Shown here: piece after piece, positions 15,945 to 23,533 of the stretch
Numbering within the stretch: position 1 is the first letter of the stretch
Layout: every line of letters starts with the position of its first letter
Assembly: GCF_008085915.1 (NCBI RefSeq)
Contig: NZ_VSJK01000014.1
Span: 62,001-126,000, forward strand
Origin: Oceaniovalibus sp. ACAM 378
GTDB lineage: Bacteria > Pseudomonadota > Alphaproteobacteria > Rhodobacterales > Rhodobacteraceae
Direction: 5' to 3'
DNA length: 64,000 bases
Notes under the pieces: model-generated
What the model was told of the DNA's origin: nothing
Databases searched by the model: none
The model's input: the letters and a program-made list of their open reading frames with translations, nothing else
Position numbers and translations under genes: made by a program

Positions 15945-17377
15945 GCCCCGCCGCCCCCATTGTTCTGGTGATCGACCTTGGCACCACCAGCCTGCGGTGT
16001 TCGGTGGTCGATGCCACCGGCGCTGTCGGTGACTGGCGTCAAAGCGTCGTGCCGGAATCCCGCGATGGCGATGGCCTGTCGTGGGACGGGGGGGCATTGG
16101 CGGCGCATGTCCTGAAGGATGTGCGCGCGCTGGCCACAAACTGGCCGCTGGCCGGTATCGCCATCGCCAACCAACGCACCACCGCGCTGATCTGGGACGC
16201 GGCAACGGGTGAGCCCTGTGGCCCGGTCCTGTCCTGGTCCGACGGGCGCACCCGCGATCTGGACCGGTCGCTGCGCGCACAGGGCATCGCGATGGTGCCG
16301 GGGCTGTCGGTGTCGAAATGGCGCTGGCTGCTGGATCGCGCCGATCCTGACGGGACTCGCGCCAAGGCAGGCGAATTGCGTGTCGGGACGCTGGAGTCCT
16401 GGCTGATCTGGGTTCTTTCGGGTGGCGCGCATCATGTGAGCGACCACGTCAACGCGTCGCACAGCGGGCTGTTCGATCTGGAAGCGCTCGATTGGAACCA
16501 CGCCCTTGCGCGGGATCTGAAGCTTGATCCGTCGCTTTTGCCGCAGCTTGTCTCCTGCACCCCCGAAGGCATCACCGCCGACGCGATCACCGGTGCGCCG
16601 CCCATCCTTGCGGTGATCGGCGATCAGCAGGCCTCGCTTTATGGGCAGGGCTGCATCGCGCCCGGGACCGCCAAGATCACCTTTGGTACCTCGGGTGTCC
16701 TGAACATGGTGGTCGGCGATACGCCCTTTGCCAAACCATCGCGCGCCGCTTTCGGCAATGTCGCGCTCAGCACGCCGGAGGGTGTCAGCTTTGGCACCGA
16801 AGCGGCGGTCATGTCGGCGGGCAGTGCAGTGGAATGGCTGATCCGGTTGGGCGTCTTGCCCGAGGCGGCAGCGATTGACCGGGTGGTGAACCCAACCGTG
16901 CGCGGCGATGCCCTGTTCGTCGCGGCGCTTGACGGCATCGGCGTGCCGCATTGGCAGCCCCGGGCGCGGGGGTCGTTCTTTGGCCTGTCGGGCGCAACCG
17001 GCCCCGGTGAAATGACCCGCGCCGTGCTGGACGGGATCGTCGCAGGCACGGCCGAGGTGATCGAACAGATGGAACAGGCAACCGACCAGCGGCTTGCCAA
17101 GATCAGCATCGATGGCGGTTTGACCCGCAGCGATGCGTTCTGTGCGATCCTTGCCGCCACCATCGACCGACCCCTGCACCGCACCCCCAACGCCGAGGCG
17201 ACGACGCGCGGCGCGGCGATGCTCGCCTATCGCGCGCTTGGCCTGCCGTTCACGAGCATCGGCGAAACAACACCGATCGCAGCGCCGCAAGGCACCATTC
17301 CGGCCGATCAGATCGGTTGGCAGGATGCCGTGGCGCTGACCCTTGAACACACGAATAACCGCAAGTCCCGGATCTGA
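15941..17377 (+). CDS. FGGY-family carbohydrate kinase (glycerol kinase-like)
   Basis: A 478-residue kinase of the FGGY family, which phosphorylates polyols and sugars with ATP. The N-terminal phosphate loop is DLGTTSLRCSVVD (about 10-22). Other family motifs are GDQQASLYGQG, TFGTSGVLNMVVG, and the adenine/phosphate motif DGGLTRSDAF late in the protein. It retains the overall length of glycerol kinase. The ATG at 15941 overlaps the preceding stop codon (ATGA); an in-frame GTG at 15914 would lie inside the previous gene and is rejected. Next to a GlpD-like and an AGPS-like enzyme it probably supplies a phosphorylated glycerol derivative for them. The exact polyol is not readable from sequence. 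Confidence 0.8.
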   Translation: MSPAAPIVLVIDLGTTSLRCSVVDATGAVGDWRQSVVPESRDGDGLSWDGGALAAHVLKDVRALATNWPLAGIAIANQRTTALIWDAATGEPCGPVLSWSDGRTRDLDRSLRAQGIAMVPGLSVSKWRWLLDRADPDGTRAKAGELRVGTLESWLIWVLSGGAHHVSDHVNASHSGLFDLEALDWNHALARDLKLDPSLLPQLVSCTPEGITADAITGAPPILAVIGDQQASLYGQGCIAPGTAKITFGTSGVLNMVVGDTPFAKPSRAAFGNVALSTPEGVSFGTEAAVMSAGSAVEWLIRLGVLPEAAAIDRVVNPTVRGDALFVAALDGIGVPHWQPRARGSFFGLSGATGPGEMTRAVLDGIVAGTAEVIEQMEQATDQRLAKISIDGGLTRSDAFCAILAATIDRPLHRTPNAEATTRGAAMLAYRALGLPFTSIGETTPIAAPQGTIPADQIGWQDAVALTLEHTNNRKSRI

Positions 17378-17388
17378 AAGGATACCCC

Positions 17389-18786
17389 ATGAACACCCAT
17401 GAAACCGCCCTTGTGAGCGGCAAGATCACGGCCCTGAACGGCACTCGTGAACAGACCCTCTCCAGCCCGCTGACCGGGCAGGCCGACCGGAAAACCCGCC
17501 ATGGCGACGATGCCGATGTCGATGCTGCGGTGAAATCCGCACGCGCCGCATTTGACAGCTGGTCGCAGACCGACGCCGACACCCGCCGCAAGGTGATCGA
17601 GGCGCTGGCCGCCAAGATCGAGGAACGTGCAGACGATCTGGCCGCCGCAATTCACGCCGAGGTCGGCACGCCCGAGAAAATCTCCAAGGCAGTGCAGGCC
17701 GGACTGCCCGTTCATGTGCTGCGCGGTTTCGCCACCGATCTGGATGCCGCCCTTGCGCCGGAGACCATCGCGCATTCGACGGTCAGCTACCGGCCCATCG
17801 GTGTGGTGGCCGCGATTACGCCGTGGAACTATCCGCTGCATCAGGCGATGGCGAAGATCGGCGCAGCCCTTGCCGCCGGTTGTACCATGGTCGTCAAGCC
17901 GAGCGAACTGACCCCGCGCACCAATGCGCTGATGATGGAAATTCTCGCTGAAACCACGCCCGCAGGCACCGTTAACGTTGTTCCGGGCGATGCGATAACC
18001 GGCGCGGCTCTGGTCGATCATCCGGGCGTCGATGCGGTGTCTTTCACCGGCTCGGTCGGGGGTGGCCGTGCGGTTGCACAGGCAGCGGCGAAGACCCTGA
18101 AGCCTTGTTTTCTTGAGCTGGGCGGCAAATCGGCTGGCATCATGCTGGACGATGCCGACCCTGAGGTCGCGCTGAAGGTGATGGTCAATGGCGGGTTGCT
18201 GAACAGCGGTCAGACCTGTACCGCGCTGACCCGTATCCTCGTGCCGCACGCCATGGTCGATGACGCCGCCGCACAGGTCGGCGCGCTGGCCGACAAGATG
18301 ACCTCGCGCTTGGGTCCGGTGATCTCCAAGGATCAGTATGACCGCGTGCAGGGTTTCATCACCCGCGCCGAAAAGGACGATTCCGTCACATTGATCGCCG
18401 GTGGCGCCGGCCATCCCGAAGGTCAGGAGCAAGGCTATTTCGTCCGCCCGACAGTGTTTGTTTCGAAGGACGCCAACGCCGAGATCGTGCAAGGCGAGGT
18501 CTTTGGCCCGGTCCTTGTGGTGATGGGATATGGCGATGACGACGAGGCGGTCGCGCTGGCCAATGGCACCGACTATGGGCTGGCCGCCGCTGTCTGGGGC
18601 AATGACGCCGCCCGTGTCGATGCAATCACCGCCCGTCTGCGGGCCGGGCAGATCGACGTGAATGGTGCGCCGTTCAACCCCCGCGCGCCTTTTGGCGGCT
18701 TTAACCAGTCGGGCAGTGGCCGGGAAATGGGCCTGCACGGCATCCGCGAATTCCAGCGCCCTGTGTCGATCCAGAAAAAAGGATAA
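17389..18786 (+). CDS. NAD(P)-dependent aldehyde dehydrogenase
   Basis: A 465-residue member of the aldehyde dehydrogenase superfamily, oxidising an aldehyde to its carboxylic acid. Visible are the cofactor region ITPWNYPLHQAMAKIGAALA and KPSELTP, the general base Glu243 in LELGGKS, the nucleophile Cys277 in NSGQTCTALTR, and the C-terminal PFGGFNQSGSGREMG. All catalytic residues are intact. It starts 11 bases after the kinase gene with AAAGGAT before the ATG. Within the operon it would turn an aldehyde, perhaps derived from an alcohol released upstream, into the acid that the ADP-forming ligase can activate. Confidence 0.85.
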   Translation: MNTHETALVSGKITALNGTREQTLSSPLTGQADRKTRHGDDADVDAAVKSARAAFDSWSQTDADTRRKVIEALAAKIEERADDLAAAIHAEVGTPEKISKAVQAGLPVHVLRGFATDLDAALAPETIAHSTVSYRPIGVVAAITPWNYPLHQAMAKIGAALAAGCTMVVKPSELTPRTNALMMEILAETTPAGTVNVVPGDAITGAALVDHPGVDAVSFTGSVGGGRAVAQAAAKTLKPCFLELGGKSAGIMLDDADPEVALKVMVNGGLLNSGQTCTALTRILVPHAMVDDAAAQVGALADKMTSRLGPVISKDQYDRVQGFITRAEKDDSVTLIAGGAGHPEGQEQGYFVRPTVFVSKDANAEIVQGEVFGPVLVVMGYGDDDEAVALANGTDYGLAAAVWGNDAARVDAITARLRAGQIDVNGAPFNPRAPFGGFNQSGSGREMGLHGIREFQRPVSIQKKG

Positions 18787-18791
18787 GTCAG

Positions 18792-19592
18792 ATGAGCGAA
18801 CAGCATACCATCCTTGAAACCATCGAAGACGGCGTCGCCAAGCTGACGCTGAACCGTCCCGATGCGATGAATACCATGACGCCTGCGTTTCTGGACAATG
18901 TTCTGGAGCAACTGGAGAAGGTCGCCGGTGATGATGCAATCCGGGTTCTGATCCTGACCGGGGCGGGCCGTGCGTTCTGCGCCGGGGGCGATCTGAAACG
19001 CGGTCCGGGCGGTGCGGTGGCGGGCGATCCGCCGCTGGCGTCGCAGGTCGGGCGGCTGCGCAATTTCATGCGTTCGTCGCAACTTTTGCGCGACATGCCC
19101 AAGATCACGATTTCCGCGATCAACGGTGCCTGCGCGGGGGCTGGATTTTCGTGGGCCTGCGCAACCGACCTGCGCTTTGCCTCGAACAAGGCGCGGTTTG
19201 CCACGGCGTTCCGCAATGCCGCATTGTCAGGCGATTTTGGCGGAACCTGGCTGTTGCCGCGCATCGTCGGGGCAGGGCGGGCGCGTGATCTTTACCTGCG
19301 TTCAAAGCCGATCACAGCGCAGGAAGCGCTGGATATGGGCCTTGTGTCCGCCATCCACGACCCCGACGCTCTGATGGATGCCGTGACCGAAGTGGCGCGC
19401 GATCTGGCCGCTGCCGCGCCTCTGGCTCTGCCGCTGATCAAGCAGAACCTGAATGACGCGGATGAGATTGGTTTTGCCGAGGCGCTGGACCGCGAGGCGC
19501 GCCGCCACTCTGCCATGGTCGCCACTGCCGACGGAACCGAGGCCGCCCTTGCCTTTACCGAGAAACGCCAACCGAACTGGAGCGGTAAATGA
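18792..19592 (+). CDS. Enoyl-CoA hydratase/isomerase family protein (first copy)
   Basis: A 266-residue crotonase-fold protein. It shows LNRPDAMNTMTPAF, the oxyanion-hole segment GRAFCAGGDLK and the second oxyanion segment NGACAGAGFSWACATDLRFA. In enoyl-CoA hydratase two glutamates activate water; here the corresponding segments read LSGDFGGTW and AGRARDLYLR, with no clear second glutamate, so hydration is uncertain and isomerisation or another crotonase reaction is possible. It starts 5 bases after the aldehyde dehydrogenase gene and overlaps the next crotonase gene by ATGA. It would handle a CoA thioester made by the ligase. Confidence 0.8.
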   Translation: MSEQHTILETIEDGVAKLTLNRPDAMNTMTPAFLDNVLEQLEKVAGDDAIRVLILTGAGRAFCAGGDLKRGPGGAVAGDPPLASQVGRLRNFMRSSQLLRDMPKITISAINGACAGAGFSWACATDLRFASNKARFATAFRNAALSGDFGGTWLLPRIVGAGRARDLYLRSKPITAQEALDMGLVSAIHDPDALMDAVTEVARDLAAAAPLALPLIKQNLNDADEIGFAEALDREARRHSAMVATADGTEAALAFTEKRQPNWSGK

Positions 19593-20347
19593 GTATTTAT
19601 CTCACTTGGAACGACGCTGAAACCGTCGCCACCGTTACGTTGAACCGTCCGGAAGCGTTGAACGCCATGTCATCCGAGGCGTTGAACGAAGTGGCCTATT
19701 CCTTTCAGCAAGCCGACGCCAAGGGCGCCCGTATCATCCTGTTGCGCGGCGCGGGGCGTTCGTTCTGCGCCGGAGCAGACCGCAAGCAGTATCCCGGCTT
19801 TAAATCCAGCGAAGAGAATGTCGGCCGCGCCCAGAATGCCATCGAGATTGGCATACAGTTGAAGCGCACGCTGATGGGCACCAACGCCCTGACCATTGCG
19901 CAGGTGCATGGCCATGTGGTGGGCGGTGGTCTTGTCATGGCGATGTGCTGTGACATGCGGTTCACGGCGGACGATGCCAGGATGTCGCTGCCTGAACTCA
20001 AGCTGGCGCTGCCGCTGGGCTGGGGCGCGCTGTACCGGTTGATCGAACTGGTCGGCACCACAAGGGCGTGGGCCATGCTGGCGGAATTCGAGGAGCTTTC
20101 AGGCCAGCAGGCGGTCGATGCCGGGCTGTTTTCCGATGTTTACGCCGCCGATGTTCTTGCGGATAAAGTGCAGCAGCGGATCGAAAACCTGTTGCAAATC
20201 GATCCCGAAGCGCTCTTTTTGACGAAACGTCAGTTCCGGGCCATCGCCGCGCGGGCCTCTTTCGGCAATATCGAAGATCTCGACGGCGCTTTGCTGCTCG
20301 GACCCCTGCGCGGCCCCCATGTGCGGGAAAAATTCGCAGGACTTTAA
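19589..20347 (+). CDS. Enoyl-CoA hydratase/isomerase family protein (second copy)
   Basis: A 252-residue crotonase-fold protein translationally coupled to the preceding paralogue. Characteristic segments are LNRPEALNAMSSEALNE, GRSFCAGADRKQ and VHGHVVGGGLVMAMCCDMRF. SLPELKLALPLG keeps a glutamate at the first catalytic position, while the second position lies in TTRAWAMLAEF without a clear acid. The two copies are clearly divergent from each other, so they probably act on different intermediates or form a heteromer, not a recent duplication. Substrate unknown. Confidence 0.8.
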   Translation: MSIYLTWNDAETVATVTLNRPEALNAMSSEALNEVAYSFQQADAKGARIILLRGAGRSFCAGADRKQYPGFKSSEENVGRAQNAIEIGIQLKRTLMGTNALTIAQVHGHVVGGGLVMAMCCDMRFTADDARMSLPELKLALPLGWGALYRLIELVGTTRAWAMLAEFEELSGQQAVDAGLFSDVYAADVLADKVQQRIENLLQIDPEALFLTKRQFRAIAARASFGNIEDLDGALLLGPLRGPHVREKFAGL

Positions 20348-20360
20348 GGAGCGAAAGCAG

Positions 20361-20966
20361 ATGTCACCAAAAGCTGACGCCCGCGCGGATCAGACCGATA
20401 CCGCAACCAAGGTGGAAGAGGCTGTTCTCGACATGCTTGAAAAGCAGGGGGTGCTGAATGGCATCAACCTGAACGAAGTCGCAAAGGCCGCAGGCGTGAA
20501 CCGGACGCTGGTGTATCATCACTTTGGTTCACGCCGGGGGCTTTTGCGCTCGGCGATCAAGCATGAGTTGCGCAAGCGGCATGTGCAGACGAAGACCCCA
20601 AACGAACCCATGCGCCTTGGTGCGCGGGTGGCGCACGGGCTGCGCGCGCTGCTGCAGGGGGGATCTTCGCTGCGGCTGACCACTCTGTTGCATCTGGACG
20701 GTTCGACCGCGCCGCGCCTGATGCCGAACGCCGAAACCACGTTGTTGCAGCTTGAACGTGACCGCGCCCTTGGCCTGACGCCGGACACCGATGACATCCC
20801 GGCGTTGCACGCCAGCTATGCTGCCGGGGTGTATGGTTATGCACTGTTCAGGGAAGTTTTCGCGCGGGATCTGGGGATTGAAGTTGAAGAACTGGATGTC
20901 CGGGTGACGGCGCAGTTCGAACGACTTTATGATCCCGTCGGTGAAAGCGCTGACAAGGACGAATAG
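20361..20966 (+). CDS. TetR-family transcriptional regulator
   Basis: A 201-residue regulator. The N-terminal DNA-binding domain (about 10-60) contains INLNEVAKAAGVNRTLVYHHFGSR, a textbook TetR helix-turn-helix; the rest is a helical ligand-binding domain. The ATG at 20361 has AAGGAG 10 bases upstream. The frame extends back to 20319, but that would lie inside the crotonase gene. It is embedded in the catabolic operon, so it probably represses the operon and is relieved by a pathway intermediate, often an acyl-CoA in such contexts. The perfect inverted repeat at 6651-6680 in front of the operon is the best candidate operator. Confidence 0.85.
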   Translation: MSPKADARADQTDTATKVEEAVLDMLEKQGVLNGINLNEVAKAAGVNRTLVYHHFGSRRGLLRSAIKHELRKRHVQTKTPNEPMRLGARVAHGLRALLQGGSSLRLTTLLHLDGSTAPRLMPNAETTLLQLERDRALGLTPDTDDIPALHASYAAGVYGYALFREVFARDLGIEVEELDVRVTAQFERLYDPVGESADKDE

Positions 20967-21221
20967 ATGACATCTTTCACCTTCGACATCAGGCCTTCGG
21001 TCCGCTTTGGTTTCGGCCTTCTGGACCGGACCGGCGAGAGTGCCGCGCCCCTGCTGCGTGCGCGTATCCTGATCGTCACCGATCCGGGGACGATGGCAAC
21101 CGCCATGCCCGGTCGCGCCGAATCTGGGTTGCGTGCCATGGCAAGCGGCGCGATGAATCAGGCACGGCTGATGAACACCGCCCGGAATGCCACCCTCGGG
21201 ATATACGAGACGGCATGTTAG
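20967..21221 (+). pseudogene. Iron-containing alcohol dehydrogenase with in-frame internal deletion
   Basis: An 84-codon open frame starting directly after the TetR stop codon. The first ~45 residues match the N-terminus of group III (iron) alcohol dehydrogenases: TFDIRPSVRFGFGLLDRTGE, then ARILIVTDPGTMAT. The last ~30 residues (MASGAMNQARLMNTARN ... IYETAC) resemble the extreme C-terminus of the same family. Everything between, about 300 residues including the NAD loop and the iron-binding histidines, is missing. The frame is intact across the join, which indicates a clean deletion. The product cannot be an active dehydrogenase. In the intact operon it would have supplied the alcohol-to-aldehyde step. 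Confidence 0.65.
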
Positions 21222-21643
21222 AGACGCCGCAGCGCGCCCTTGCCGCCTATCCCCGCACCGTACAATTGACCACGCGCTGGTTCGACAACGATGCCTTCGG
21301 GCATATGAACAATGCGGTACATTACCAGTTTTTCGATACCACGGTGAACCTGCTTCTGCGCGATCTGGACAACATGCAAGCGCCCGACAGCGACGAGCGG
21401 TTTCTGGTGGCCGAAACCGGATGCCGGTATTTTGCCGAGATGGCTTATCCGGATCTGGTGACAGTCGGGCTGCGGGTCGGGCATCTGGGCCGGTCCTCGA
21501 TACGCTATGACCTCGCGATGTTCCGCAACGATGAAACCACGGCCGCGGCGGTCGGATTTCTGGTGCATGTCAACACGGCGGCAGGACGGCCCGCCCGGTT
21601 CTGCGATGACCTGCGCGGCAAACTGGGCGGCTACTTGGTTTGA
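21215..21643 (+). CDS. Acyl-CoA thioesterase, hotdog fold (4HBT/YbgC type)
   Basis: A 142-residue single-domain hotdog protein. TTRWFDNDAFGHMNNAVHYQ near residue 20 is the active-site signature of 4-hydroxybenzoyl-CoA/YbgC thioesterases, with the catalytic aspartate in WFDND. Members hydrolyse acyl-CoA to free acid and CoA. Its ATG overlaps the end of the broken alcohol dehydrogenase by 7 bases, so it was the last gene of the operon before that deletion too. It may prevent CoA trapping by dead-end thioesters during catabolism. Confidence 0.82.
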   Translation: MLETPQRALAAYPRTVQLTTRWFDNDAFGHMNNAVHYQFFDTTVNLLLRDLDNMQAPDSDERFLVAETGCRYFAEMAYPDLVTVGLRVGHLGRSSIRYDLAMFRNDETTAAAVGFLVHVNTAAGRPARFCDDLRGKLGGYLV

Positions 21644-22049
21644 ACCGGGCCGCTCGGCGCGCTTTAAGGGGTGGGAGGATCGGAAGATCAATCCAGTGGA
21701 TCAGTCGTCCGGGTGGTGGCGGTCAGGAATGGCGACACTTGACGCAGCCGGGATCATGTCGCGCCAACTGCCGCCCGCGCACCCCGTCGGGACATTGCTG
21801 CAGAGATCAGGGTCGTTTCCGCCAGTCGGGGAGCGCATGCGAAGACGGATCGGATCGACGCCGCGCTGATGACCCGCTTTACGCGTTGAGCGGCAGTTGT
21901 TCGCCTTGCAGACGATTTGAGGGGCATTCAAGCCGGTTGTCGGGTGTCACCTTCCGGCCCGGATATTGCGCCTTCTCAGGCGCTTGAGCGGCGAGCGTGG
22001 CCAATTCGTCAAGACGCGCAGGTGGCTTCTTAAGCGTCCGGCCACAGTC
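21644..22049. other. 406 bases without a recognisable gene
   Basis: Convergent intergenic region between the thioesterase operon and the leftward amidase/TRAP operon. Open frames here are short, overlap one another and have no ribosome sites. I see no RNA gene and no clear transposase remnant. Confidence 0.5.
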
Positions 22050-22208
22050 TCAGTCTTTGCGATTTGACGATGTGACCAGATCCCAGATCACCAACGCGAC
22101 AGTCAACAGCGCCACGCCGATCAGATCGGGGCTGGGCACTGCGATGATCAGGATGCCGACGAAACCCGCGAAGGCCAGAAAGGCCGCAAAGGCGATGATC
22201 CGGTTCAT
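22050..22208 (-). CDS. Small single-helix membrane protein
   Basis: A 52-residue protein whose residues 3-45 are almost entirely hydrophobic (IIAFAAFLAFAGFVGILIIAV and a second stretch IGVALLTVALVIWDL), so it probably spans the membrane twice, with a charged tail SSNRKD. The ATG overlaps the amidase stop codon (ATGA), so it is translated with the TRAP/amidase operon and is its last gene. I do not recognise the family. The same frame runs upstream to 22370, but that part is antisense-like arginine-rich sequence inside the amidase. Confidence 0.6.
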   Translation of the reverse strand: MNRIIAFAAFLAFAGFVGILIIAVPSPDLIGVALLTVALVIWDLVTSSNRKD

Positions 22209-23533
22209 GACGTCTCTCCCTTGGCGGTGTCGATCCAATCGTAGAGCCATTGCGCTGTGCGCAGCAGGCGGGCGTCGCCGCCGCGCGGCCCGATCAGTTG
22301 CACGCCCAGCGGCAGACCGTCGATGTCCAGCACGGGAACGGTGACGGCGGGTGTGCCGCACAGCGTCCACAATCCATTGAACACCGGATCTCCCGTGGTG
22401 TCGCGCCCCGGTGCCGGGCCAAGGGCTGCGGGGCAGATGATGGCGTCGCAGCGCGCGAAGACCTCGTCTAACAGGGCGTTCAGCACGCCGGACCAGTCCA
22501 GCGCGGCGATATAGTCACGGGCAAGGATCGTGTCACCCTCGGCGATGGCGGCAGTGACCGCGTCACCCAAACCGCCTCGCTTTGCGTAGGAATGGAAGCA
22601 ACGGGCCATTTCTGCGACGTTGATGCAGCGACGGGCGGCATCGGCCTCGTCGAAGAGTGCGGGCAGCTCGATGACGAAGGCCTGATCGCCCAGGGCAGTG
22701 GTCAGCTCGTCCATGGCTTCGACGGTTTCTGGTGTTGCACGGTCCCATCCGGGCGGGCGCAGAACGGCCAGCACCGGAGGCAGCGGCGCGCCCGCGTCCA
22801 CGCAGCGGAGCAGGCCCGGCGGCGGCACCGCGACTCCGCCCTGTTCGGTGGCGAACAACACATCGCACAGCAGCGCTGCCTCGCGCGGGGTGCGCGCGAA
22901 GACCCCGACGGTGTCGAGGCTGGGCGCTTGCGACAGTACGCCCCTTGTCGAAATCGCGTCAAACGTTGGCTTGAACCCGGTTACGCCGCAGAATGAGGCC
23001 GGTCGGATCACTGAACCACCGGTCTGTGTGCCCACGGTCAGCGGCGCCATCCCCGCGGCGACGGCGGCCGCAGACCCCGCCGACGATCCGCCGGGCGTGC
23101 GAGTTTCGTCATGGGGGTTCTTTGTGGCCGATGGGGTCATGAAGGCCAGTTCGCAGGTGACCGTCTTGCCGAGGATCAGCGCGCCCGCAGATTTCAGCCG
23201 TACAACCAGATCGGCGTCGGTGTCTGGCACCCGTCCTGAATCCGGAGCGGTGCCATTTTCTGTGGGAATACGCGCGGTATCGATCACGTCCTTCAGAGCC
23301 ACCGGCACCCCGTGCAGCGGGCCGATGGGCCGTCCGGCACGGCGTTGCGCATCCAGCATCTCGGCCTGATGGCGGACAAACCCGGCGTCGAACCAGACAA
23401 AGGCGCCGATCTCGGGGTCTGCCGCCTCGATCCGGGCGATGTAATGCGCGGCCACGTCGGCCACGGATACGGCCCCCTGTGCGATCCGGTCGCGCAGGGT
23501 GACGGCGTCGGGGGCTTGCGGCTCAGTTTCCAT
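22205..23533 (-). CDS. Amidase signature family protein
   Basis: A 442-residue amidase (AS superfamily), hydrolysing a carboxamide to acid and ammonia. The Ser-cisSer-Lys triad is complete: the lysine in VPVALKDVI, the cis-serine in TPGGSSAGSAAAVAAG, and the nucleophile in QTGGSVIRPAS. It could be related to GatA, but no gatB/gatC is nearby and the gene is part of a TRAP-importer operon, so a catabolic amidase acting on an imported amide is more likely. Its start region (ATG at 23533, or 9 bases earlier at 23542) overlaps the end of dctM by about 11-20 bases; no good ribosome site separates the two options. Confidence 0.82.
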   Translation of the reverse strand: METEPQAPDAVTLRDRIAQGAVSVADVAAHYIARIEAADPEIGAFVWFDAGFVRHQAEMLDAQRRAGRPIGPLHGVPVALKDVIDTARIPTENGTAPDSGRVPDTDADLVVRLKSAGALILGKTVTCELAFMTPSATKNPHDETRTPGGSSAGSAAAVAAGMAPLTVGTQTGGSVIRPASFCGVTGFKPTFDAISTRGVLSQAPSLDTVGVFARTPREAALLCDVLFATEQGGVAVPPPGLLRCVDAGAPLPPVLAVLRPPGWDRATPETVEAMDELTTALGDQAFVIELPALFDEADAARRCINVAEMARCFHSYAKRGGLGDAVTAAIAEGDTILARDYIAALDWSGVLNALLDEVFARCDAIICPAALGPAPGRDTTGDPVFNGLWTLCGTPAVTVPVLDIDGLPLGVQLIGPRGGDARLLRTAQWLYDWIDTAKGETS

